A stretch of 64,000 nucleotides of DNA from Membranipora membranacea. Its lineage: Eukaryota; Bryozoa; Gymnolaemata; Cheilostomatida; Membraniporidae. The stretch lies in NCBI GenBank assembly GCA_914767715.1, contig OU612071.1, forward strand, positions 15,682,948-15,746,947, read 5' to 3'. Positions 27,001 through 39,000 of the stretch are shown here, in pieces. Within the stretch, counting starts at the first letter, position 1; the number at the start of each line of letters is the position of its first letter. A program made the translations under genes and the position numbers. A model generated the notes under the pieces. The model saw only the letters and a program-made list of their open reading frames with translations. It did not search any database and was not told where the DNA came from.

Positions 27001-30000
27001 GTGAAACTTTGTCTGTATCTAAAACAGTTCCAATCCAACATCAGTAAATAAAATATAACAATAAATCAATTGGGTTGAGATAAGCTCATTTAATACATTT
27101 TTATCGCTCGAGTTTGAAGTTGCAGTCCTTTGACTGATCTGATGCAGCTGAGGGGATAACTCCGAACAAAGGCAGTTATTACTACTGTTGGGATTGCTAA
27201 TGATGGCTTAACTGTTGCTTAAACTTTCTTCAAAGTAGTAACTTTCCAAACATGTCTTCAGCTAGACTAGATATATAATGTAGATTCTGTTCTTCTTCAA
27301 TTCCCATAATAGAGTGATAAAGATTTCACAGTCAGACACACAAATGTGTGACTCAGCACGCCCTTACGACAGTCAAACATTAATTTATCCTCTACAAGAT
27401 GGAGGATAGATTAAAGCACTTGAATGTTGTAAAGGTTGGCTGTGTGTGGGTTCTGATGTCTTTGACCTTACATAATAGCTCACAGATAGTATCCTCTCAC
27501 AGACCCATACTTACCTGGTGTTATTGTCTAAAATCGTCCACATCCCAAGGTTGACATCTGATAATATACAAGCTGATGGTGTGTTCTGGACGTCAGATAA
27601 TTATCATATGGTTTTCCGTCATAGTATATATGTATATATACTGAGATAGAGCAATATATATATATAGATATATATGTATATATATAAACATTTCAATGCC
27701 ATGTAAATCAAATGAAGGCAACAGTGACAACCACTTCCACCTGCCCCTAGTCTGAGCCCCCCAGACTTTTGCCCCTCGCCCGACGGCCTCCGGCGAGGGA
27801 AACCTGCCCCTAATCATACTTTCTCGACTTGAAGCTGAAGCTATGGTCAATGATGACATATCATAATGACTCACTGCCAGCTATCTGACAGGTTGCCCTG
27901 GGGCTTGTATTATTATTGGGGTGTTGTTTACACTGTTGCTATGGTGTAATATTTCAATGTTGTTTACACACTGTTGCTATGGTTACAGGTGACGAAGGTT
28001 GGACAGCAGTAGATAGACTATCAGAGGACTCACAGACTTCATATAACGGTATAACAGAGGATCTTGGAGTGTCTGCGGATAGGCGATCTGGGGAACTGTA
28101 CTTTAGTGCTCCGGATCGATTCTTAGGAGACCAGAAATACAGGTTTGTACGCATACGAATAACTGTGAAAATCAGTTTAAACTGGGCCACATTCTGTTTT
28201 GAAACATCAAACAAAGTTCTAAACTAGACTGTGAGCTCTAGAATGACACCAAAAACCTGTTCCCTTCACACTCACTATAACTCTAACCTTATGTTTAACT
28301 CTCCCGTGGATAGGGTGTTTTGGATTACTCTGGCTATACTTGTCATTAGCACATGTCAGCTTCCTTAGACTGTGCTCTTATCAGGAGATGTAACCTCAGT
28401 TTGAAACCATTATTATCTACAGGCTCTAAGGTCATGTGAGATAAGATCACCAAAAGCTGACTATTGCAACCGTTGAAGCTCTGTGTTGCCCTGTTTATAA
28501 GTTGGAGGAATATTACATTGATTGTCGTGATAATATTTAGAGTCGATTCATTGTATAGTCTTGTCTTTAGTTGATCAATTTGTGTTGAAATTGAATCCGC
28601 TTGTCCAACTGTGAAAGCCACAAAAAGTAACATTGCAACTGTTTTTGTAGTTACAACCAGTTCTTGGAGTTTATGCTGCGTATTGGAGAGTCACAGGGGC
28701 GTCCTTCTCAGCGTGACATCATACTTGAGGGGAACGGCAGGAGTGTATATCTCCCCATATTCGCTCAGAATAACACTATGCCTGGAATCAGAACTAACAC
28801 TTACAGATTCAGGTATGTGTAGAAAATTTCTACTTTTACTACTCTTTTATAGATAAAGTTTGACCCAGTCTACCTGTGTTTGGAGTATCTCCCCCTCTAT
28901 AGTTAGGCAGGCCTATGGGTAGAATTAAAGCAAACTATTAGTGCAGACAAGTTGGATGGAACTTGATCGGGAAGGTTATGAATATGATATCAATGACATA
29001 ATCAGCAGTCATCATTAAAAGTTTTGACATATGAAAATTTAGCAACCTCTTACCAATACAAAGCCTCACGATGAGGTCTCATTTTTGTAGTGAATAAGTC
29101 GAAGCCCACAGTAGTACAATAACATGAATTTTCTTTGCTGGGATTCAAATATTTTCTACAAACTCCCTAAACTGAGTTAGCTTGTAGACTATTCTGTAGC
29201 ATATATGGTATATTTTATACAGACTAAACGAGCACCCACGTTATCTGTGGACCCCGACCCTGTCTGCTCTGGAGTTCCAGAGACTCCTGTCTAATCTTAC
29301 CGCCATCAAGATCAGAGGAACTTATAACACTGATGGTAAGTTTAGCCCTGTATATAGTACAACTAGCTAATGTGTTGGCTCTGATTGGCTGGTGGGTGGG
29401 AAAGAGCCAATGGCAGGTCAGATGGTACTTTCCTGAAACTACCTATATATATATTAAAATGTTTATCCAAAAATTCAGTTTCACTTTCATAACATCTCAA
29501 TAGGTGCTCTCTGTGACCTGGCATTGGCTCTTTTTTTCCACACATCAACCAATCATATCAGAGCCAACACATTGGCTATAGTACAGTGCACTTTGCGGTG
29601 AAATGTGACACACAGTATTAAGCAACCAGACTTTGTTCAAGTCTTAGTATATCAAATATTTAGTTTGTTCCAGGGTGAGTTAAGACATGAACATTAAACA
29701 TTGAGGATGATTTTAAACATGGATATAGAACTGAGCACTCTATTTGCTGAAATGTGTCATACTGTTGATAAGGAACCATAGCTCTTCAATATTCAATATT
29801 TAGTTCATTCCAAAAAGCAGCTAAAATAATTTAAAATTGCGGACCAAAAATAATAACTGACAACAGAATTAGTAGCAATGGTATTGTTGGTGCCTTTTTA
29901 TTCTGAAGGGCACCTGTTTGAACTTGTCACATGATCTCAATATTCTGACGGGCACCTGTTTTGACTTGTCAAATTTTCTCCATTTTCTAAAGAGCACTTG

Positions 30001-33000
30001 TTTTAAAGTGTCATATTTCTCCATGTTCTGAAGGGTACCTGTTTTGACATGTCACTTTATCTCAATCTAAAGAGCACCTGTCTTAACTTGTCACATTTTC
30101 TCCACCTGTCAGGTTCTGGATTTATCGATGATGTACAATTGGAGACAGCCCATAACGGTCAGCAGATAGGAGATATCAGCTCTATAGAGCAGTGTACCTG
30201 TCCCGATCAGTACGTGGGACAGTTCTGTGAGTCGTGTGCTCCTGGATATCGGAGAGAGACTCCGTTTGGAGGCAGGTCATCAGAGTGTGTACCCTGTGAA
30301 TGTAACGGTCACTCGGATACCTGCGCTGCTGAGTCAGGTGGGTTAACAATAAAGTTTATTTTGGTAAATGTGTTAAAGGCGGATTACAAATTAGGTGTGA
30401 ACCATGTCTCTTAGAAGACGAATACTAAAAGCACGAAGCTGGACAAAAATCTTGACGTTCTAGTTTTTGGCATGATAAGATATTTACGATCAGTTTTGCA
30501 ATAATTCCCTAAAATATGATTATCATCAGCCATAAAATGTTGAGCTAAACAGAACAACAACAAACATCAAAACACTTGCTCTAGCACCATTGTACCAGAG
30601 TTCAATATTATGTGAAAAAATGAGTTTGATCAGAGATTGTATTGTACCGGGATTTCCTTGTTGAACTTCTCGCCCCCTTAGCTCAAAGATTCTGTATACG
30701 ACCAAATTTCAATATTTTTTTTTTATTTTTTTTACCAAGTGATCCTTATATCTACTATCATGTTTTGTTATTACCATCAATGCAAGATAATTTTGTGGTA
30801 TGGTAATTTATTTGTGTTATGCCTCTATTATGACTAGTTACTTGAATCTGTCAATCGAAGATCTTTATTTTGCTGCATAATCGCTTTCTACTGTAATGTT
30901 TCTATTATTACCAGGTGCTTGTATCTGTCAGCATGAAACGACCGGACATAACTGTGAGAAGTGTGAGGAGGGATTCTACGGTACAGCTACTACTGGTACA
31001 CCTGAGGATTGTACACCCTGTCCCTGTCCTGGTCAGGGAGCCTGTATCGAACAGGTGAGAAACTAAGGCTATGTTCTCCTGCTGTTCGTGGGCAATGGAC
31101 AGTAATAGACCCCATCCCCCTTACTATAGGTTTATAAATGTTTGGTACATCGCAATTCAACTATTTACCAATGTATCAGATTTTATATCATTCATATGAC
31201 TGAACGCTGTGCTAATTTATCATAAATTGTACAATAACTGTAAACGATGTATGGAAATTGAAAGTTGCAACCTACATTTTATACTTCTAACAATAACCAA
31301 TATCTGAAGTCATGAATTAAATAAATATGAATATGAAGGATGGCTTTCCTACAGCATATTGCGCTGGTACAGCACTGAGTTTTGATACCTCACAGGTGCC
31401 ATTGGTGTAAAAGGGGAGGGGGCAATCTCTGAAACTACACACAACAATTTTTACACAGAAGTGCTATGAGATTTTCAGTGTCAAAGTATTGCAAAACTAC
31501 TGCAGTCCTAGCTGTCAGACTACATATTACTTTGGTCCTTCTGTAACTTTCTAGCAATTCTCATAAATCCTCTGATTTTTTGACAGTTGGATAGCACAGT
31601 GACCTGCCTGAACTGTCCTCTAGGGTTCGGAGGTGATCTCTGTGATATGTGTGTAGATAACTTCTATGGAGAAGTAGCAGAGGGGGATAACTGTACGCTG
31701 TGTAACTGCAGCGGTAACGTCGACCCTAACGCTGTCGGCAACTGTAACACGTAAGTTACCCTACATTGAACCTTAACTAATCCTCACCCATTCTCACCTA
31801 TCTCCGCTCTGTCCATCTAATCTCGTCCTGAGCATCCTCCTTATAGAGGGAACAGGATTTTAGATCCTTCCTGATAGTGTCCTTCATCAAATATTTTCTA
31901 TTTGTTTTCAAGTTATTCCATGAGAATAATTTCATTTGTTGAACTCTACTTAATTGTCATTCAGAACTCCTATTAATTAAGACATGAAATGTTGGCTTCA
32001 GCCGAACCTCGATGCATTCTAATGTCAGCTCAGATTCTGCTAGATTATGAGAAATTTGGTGGGCTTAGAGGTTTGAATGGAGTGATGTGCAATGTATATG
32101 TTAATGCACGTAGCTTGCCCAGAAATGAATAAAGTTTTTTGTTTAAAGTTTTATTTACAATTTACTATTTTTTATTCTACATAGCACCACCGGAATCTGC
32201 CTGAAATGTATATACAACACTGGTGGAGATCATTGTGAGAATTGTTTACCTGGTTTCTATGGCGATGCTACCAGTGAAGAAAAGGGTGATTGCAAAGGTG
32301 AGAGGAATGTGAATACTAAAAATATATTTGTCAATAGTGATTTGTTTTCGTGATTTCCAATTTTCTAAGCGTAGTCCTATAGTTTTGTTATTTTTGGAGA
32401 TAATATCTTTGAACAAGACTTTTCATTGCCAAAAATATTGGATACACACTCTACCCCTCATGTATATTGTTGTTCAAAAACAACAACAAAGGGGAAAAGT
32501 TATCAGTATATTATAGCTCAAAACTTTATGTAAAGGAGTCATGGCAGGCAAGACATAAATGATGTATCATGATGCTCTTCAAAAACAGTTTTCACAGGCC
32601 TGTTTTGAGTTTTGCATCACACTCAAATTTGAGTATCAGTATCATAAATAAGTTCACCATTGACCTGTTGGTTTTTCGCCTGCCAATCCTAATATTACAT
32701 TTCTGATATACTTGTTTAGCCTGTGAGTGTAACACATTTGGTACCGACCCGTCCCAGGCTGATGTATGTGAGCAGACTACAGGACAATGTCTGTGTCTGC
32801 CGTATGTTACGGGCCGTCAGTGTGATCAGTGCGAGGAAGGGTAAGTACCACAACTACAAGACCGAGGCCATGTGACTGAAGAACCTTAATATGATATAAT
32901 ATTGTGAAAAAATTTCAATGCTGCATTGACACTTCATATACCCTATCTATAGCAAAGAAATATTAACGGATATTGATTTCATTATAATATTGTACTAATT

Positions 33001-36000
33001 GAACTTACTGTAGTACTGCTGAGATGTTTGAAAAGATCAAATGATGAGTAAAATTAATTTTATTTCTATTAATAAATATAGAACAAGATCAAATTCTTCA
33101 AAGATTTTCATCCAGTAGTGTGCTTCTGTTCCTTTTACATAGGCATAAAGCTGTTTCTTGTTTAGCGGAAGCAAATTTCTGAAGCAAGAGAGTTGGGTCA
33201 AATTCAGTATTCAAAAAATTAAAAATTGTGCTGTGAGACACATGAACCATATTTTACACTGGTCACTTAGCAGTTATTCTCCACATATTATAATTATTAT
33301 ATAATTCAATAATCATTATTACGGTGTTCCTCAATGATCACTCTCTTCATGTATTATTTGATGTAGATATTATAACCTGGAGTCCACACGAGGTTGTGAG
33401 GCGTGTCTATGTGACCCGACAGGATCTCTGTCTACAGGATGTAATCTGGAGACTGGTCAATGCGAATGTAAACCAGGTAAGAATTATCCTTCCTTACTCC
33501 TGTAGCTATAGAGTAAGATTGTAGATAGAATACTTGGCATGACATGTTTTTTTATTATTTTTTTTCATATGTTCTTTATCTTTTTTCACTGACCAATGCA
33601 TCACAACAAAATAATGAGGTCATCTGAAAAAAGAAGGAATGTTATTAATTAAAGGGCAACCAAGGTTTCGCAGCAATGCATTAATGGGTAGCAAATAATG
33701 TGCTGGGCAGCATCAGCTTCGTGCATTACGCGATGCAAAACTTAAAGTAGTTGCTGACTCTAAGCTGGGTAACACTTCAGTTTAGGGGAGGTTCCAAGAC
33801 TTTGCTGTAATAATTATAGAGCACAGGCTAAATAATAACAGGAACAGGAAACTGCTATATGGTATTCTCTTTTAGCTGAGTTTGAGTACCTGATGGAAGA
33901 AATGTTTCACAAGAATTCTGGCTGAATAATCATCCGAATTATATTTTGTCTTTTTCCCCATGCAGCAGGTGCAATCTGCTATTAATCAATGGCCATCAAT
34001 GAGAAGTTGTTTGAAACCTTGGTTGCCCTTTAAGTTTTTTAAAAGCAGTTTATCATAGAATGCTGTCCGACCAATTTTCAGAGACAGCTGAGGTAAATCA
34101 CTGCACACATGTTCATCATAGGATTGGACATTGGATGCATATTTTAGACACAATACGTTTAGATGTTGCCTGTTCTTAAATGATAAACAGGCAACATCAG
34201 GTTTGGTGTTATTTATACCGACACACTCAATACTGAAATACAAGTTCTACCTAATTTATGGCTTTTTTGCCTTGTTAAATTGTTAATGAGGTTGCATCGT
34301 CAGGAATGGTGCAGCCCTAACTCTTTGACCCCGTTGAATGGTACAACCCTAAGTGTCCCACCTTTTATACTATCTTTGCTGGGGAGTGAACTATAATAGT
34401 TCAAGAGGTCATTTTTGATGTATTGTTTGAGACCCAACACCTATAATAGGTGTACTATCAATGGGTTCAAAGTACTATTAGTGAACTATAATAGTTCAAG
34501 AGGTCATTTTTGATGTACTGTTTGAGACCCAACACATTTATGATAGGTGTACTATCAATGGTTTCGAAGTACTATTAGTGAACTATAATGGTTCAAGAGG
34601 TCATTTTTGATGTACTGTTTGAGACCCAACACATATGATAGGTGTACTATCAATGGGTTCAAAGTACTATTAGGTCGGGAAAGTACTATTTTCGTACTTT
34701 AACCTCATAATAGTACTCTGAATAACTATTTGGTGCTGTTATGCCTCTGAATTTCCTGCAGACTGTACTTTAGTCATTCACGCTTTGCTGTTAAATGTAC
34801 TATTTGGCAAACTTTGGTGCAGTGTACTATGCATGCCCCATATTTGGTGTAGCTTGTACTGTCTCGTGTGAACAGGAAATTCTCTCACCTGTTTTGTGAG
34901 GTCATGAAAATGTGATGGCATAAAAAAACAACAGTGTCTTATCAGGTTGTATGGATAGGTAAATTTGATGGGGGCAAATCCAAAAAAAGGAAATTATGGC
35001 TGAAATAATACTGATAATGTTTTCATCCTCTTGTTCATTATTTTTCTTTCTATCAGCAGATATAGATGTATTTGATTGAAATGTGTAAAATTTTCATTGT
35101 TCAAGTTGTAATTAATACAAAAAAAGCGATGCTTTTCATAAATCATCGTTCACTAGCATGCATCGCTTTTAGGGGTGAAACGGATTGGGGTTAGGCAACC
35201 TCGGATCGGATATCGGATTGTTCCATAAATTCAACCTCGGACCCGGATAGCGCGTAAAAATGCTAAATTTACCAGTCAAAACTTGTGCACCTTAATATAC
35301 AACCCTTTTCCTGAACCATCACCCTAATTTAAATGTGCATATATCTGCTTGGATATAATACTTATCACTCAAACAGCGCAAGGATCACACAAGGAGATTA
35401 CTAGCATTTTTACATAGAGCCACTCAATTTGACAGGATCACCCAAACCCCGATGTTAATAATCACTGAGTTTGAACAAACCTCCTGCTCCAATGTCACAA
35501 ACTCTCTGTTGTGATTAGGATAGGAATTGTCCACCTACTTTGAAAAAGCAGAAGAAGATAACCTTGCTCATCACAAACAAGACTTTTGTTACAAGGAACA
35601 TCATTGGACAAACTTTCACAACGATCTGAGTAAAGATGCTTCTATCAATTTCAACAGAAAAACCACTCTGCCTGCAGGATAGCCTTGTGACATAGTCTAT
35701 CTCTGCAGCACAGCAGTGGTGGAGCTGCCTTCCATCAAGAAAGGCAACTCCCAGGGTTCAAGGTTATGAGATATCAAAACCAGTGTTCCGCTTAGGCCCA
35801 AATATTTCTAAATTATGGGTTTCCATTGTTTTCCCAAGTTTGGTACTCAGACTAGGTGAATTAGTTCAAGCCCTATGCTGCAGAGACGAACGTATGCCTC
35901 AACAGTTCGCACATGCACTGAGAAAAAAAACGCATCCATCAAACTTAATCAGCAACAATAGATAGCTATGAAAATGAGATGGGTATTTAATGCCTACTGA

Positions 36001-39000
36001 TCAACACTGAGTGGTTTCAGCCAAACTCAATTATCTTATCTGAACTACAAATTAATGACTATCGGACTCGGATCAGACATAACACATATCCGATCCGGTT
36101 TGTGGTTGGATCCTAGGTCAAATATCCGAAATTCAACTCCAACCTCAAGAGGTTGTTCCACCCCTAATAGCTTTCTCCTCTTTTCTCTTGTGATGGTGAT
36201 ACTAATATTCAAAAGAAACTTATAGTATTTATTTCTCATAATAATTTTAACTCTGCATAACTCTAATAATAATCTATTGAAGGAATCGGAGGATTAAGAT
36301 GTGATGAATGTATACCTGATCACTTTGCGTTCTCTAGTGAGGGCTGTCAGGACTGTCAGTGTCTGGAGATCGGATCTGCCCACGGCCAATGTGATGATAA
36401 GTAAGCAATATAAGGAGTGAATCATACTGCCCCATGCATACTGGGCCATGCAGACTGGAGCATGCATACTGGGACACACATTCTGATCCACACATACTGC
36501 CCCAAACATACTGCCCCATTCACACTGCCCCATACATACAGCTCCATACACACTGCCCTATGAATATGGACCCATACACACTGCCACATGCATATCGCCC
36601 CATACCAAGGCCTACATTCATGCAAAAAGTGGCAGATCAAGTCACATGGTGGCTCATGATTTATTAATTTGGAAAATTTGTGGACACATTAAAATCTAGT
36701 TGGATCACTATTTCCCTATTTTTATAGTCACCCGATATTTTGCTGTTTTCTGATGAGGTGGCTGTCTGATTTTAATTTACAATATGATTGTTGATGTAGA
36801 AGCCAGTTGCCATCCTGACACTATTTTGTCATATGTATTGCTGAATTGTAACACATTGATGTATTGTTACAGTGGTCAGTGTGTGTGTACAGATGATACG
36901 AGAATCACAGGATTACAATGTGATACTTGTAAAGAGAACAAGTATAACCTCACTGCAGGCTGTCTGGGTATGTACTATCATTGGTTAGGACAACGAAAAC
37001 TTTGAAAAATCTGATATAATATAGTGAAAGGAAGAACCATTGTCAACCTTATTCTAAAACAAATTCCATCACTCAGAGTAATTATCGTTTTTGATCGTTT
37101 ATTCATCCTAGTTATAAGTTGTGTCATTCTTACCACCTACTATAGGGCTGAGCTGTGTAGAATATGTGCGCTCATCTATTTTGTTTTTGGAGGGTGTTTT
37201 CAATTGTTATTTACTACTATTCATCCAAAATGGGTAACAAACGTGAAATATTTAGTTTTCATAATCTTTCTTATGAAATGCCCAAATAGAAAATGTTTGA
37301 GTGAGATGTCCTTCCTTAACTAGAAGTTGTCTAACTGTTGTGTCTTTTTTTCTGCAGATTGCCCCTCATGTTATAACCTGGTGCAGGATGCCGTAGATGA
37401 TATCAGACAGGGTTTAGTTGATCTCGGTGAGACACTAAAGAATATAAACGAGAACCCCAATGTTGCAGATGATAAGGAGTTTACCACACAGCTAGGTGCT
37501 CTCAGTGATGATATTGATCAGCTACATGACAAGGCTACAGACCTACAGAGTAAGTATGAAGTCTTTGATATATCATGTCAGCATGTCGTGTTTAGAAGTT
37601 TCCCACAATGCAATTGTCTTGAATTCCTAACAAGATCATGTCAAAAACGTGTTAGACATGGTTCAATAGAGACTGAACAAATATAATAATATGTTGATAA
37701 TAAATATTATTACGGGAGTCCCTGATCTTCCTGAAATTCCCAGATTTATGTTGCATTATGGGAATATTTTAAGCGTGCCCTGTCTACTAGATATTCTGAG
37801 TAGGTTTAAGTCTTTTTAAATGCCCATTCATATGGTGAAGGTGTTTGCCAAGTTTTATAACTTTTTCACAGATGAATTGTTGCAAATTCCTAGATTTACA
37901 TCGTTTTCACTAATTTTCATTATTGATGACCAAATGGTCGATCTTGATTTCAAGTTGAATGCAAGCTGCTGACAAAATTTCTACTGATTTTTGCGACCCG
38001 TGATTTCCGGGTTTTTACCGGGGAATCCCCAAATCTTCATTTGGAACTTCAAAGACCCAAGTTGTGAAAAACCCTTCTGATGTATTGCCTGGTAGAACGC
38101 GGAACACTTGTGTTGCAGTAAGACAGTTGCACAGGTTGCTTAGACTCCATATCGCTGTGGTTTGGTTATCAAGCCCATCAGAATCACAATTGGTTTGGCA
38201 GTGTTTGATCGAGAACCACAAATAGCAACCTGGACAACAGTCTTCGGACCATAGACAAAACATGACTCGGACTATCAGTATTTACTCACTCAGGCTATCA
38301 ACATTTCAGCGCCCAAATTTTCAACATTCAAGCACTCACATATCCTTGACATGTTTGACATTCGCTCTGTCTGGTTTACTTATAGATTCCGGAGGGCCGA
38401 TATCTGAGGATCTGAAGGGTATTAGTGATGATCTGATGGAGTTACAGAAGGAAGTCAATAACACACAGATGATTGTACAGGACTCCACTGAGAAGTACGA
38501 TAATATCGACCTTGACTCTCTCAACGAGCAAATCGGCAATGTCAGCGGTATGTTTATTATGCCTTTTTCAATGTTAAACCAAAAAGTTGATTTTAGCTTT
38601 GGGTATGAATAATAATAGAAAGTTTCACACTCAAACCATATTTCATTGAGAGCCAATTTTCAGAAAAACTTCTTCTGTCTAAAGTTGACTCTTTTGAAAT
38701 TTGATTCTTTCTTAGTATCTTTGAATTCAAACTAATTGGTTGCAAATCAAACTTGTGTCTCATATTGAAACTGCCTCAATTCAAAATTGAATCCTAACCA
38801 TAATATGAATGAAAAACAAAGAGAAGTAACGATTGAGTTTTTACTACAAGTACATTGCAGACAAAGTCATAACACTGTAAACTGTAAAAATAAATCAAAC
38901 AGCTGGAACCATCAACAACAAGCTGACATGTTGTGGCGTTACTTTAGATGAGGTCGCTGCCAGACTAGAAGAGTTTAACCAGAAGAGCTCAGAATTATAT

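Larger units (their letters stand above)
27989..30337 (+). other. Laminin gamma exons 11-14: L4 (laminin IV type A) domain, then rest of LE5
   Basis: Residues about 538-710 match the globular L4 domain that gamma and alpha chains carry inside an LE module. Visible family features include [33 protein letters not shown] and the closing [11 protein letters not shown] strand. Cysteines then resume ([17 protein letters not shown]) and complete the split LE5. Confidence 0.93.
30915..36967 (+). other. Laminin gamma exons 15-21: LE6-LE11, with nidogen-binding LE8
   Basis: Six LE modules bring the total to 11, the same as human gamma-1. LE8 (exons 16-17) carries NVDPNAV at residues 846-852 (31,716-31,736). 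Its mammalian equivalent, NIDPNAV, is the high-affinity nidogen site, where the Asp, second Asn and Val contact nidogen. All three are kept. The rod ends with AGCLDCPSC at the start of the coil. Confidence 0.95.

Noticed and set aside
34385-34673. CRISPR-like array
   Set aside because: The units are contiguous with no spacers, and the DNA is eukaryotic.
36294-36640. Gly/Trp/Cys-rich minus-strand frames
   Set aside because: They are translations of a 15-bp minisatellite and of antisense exon 20.
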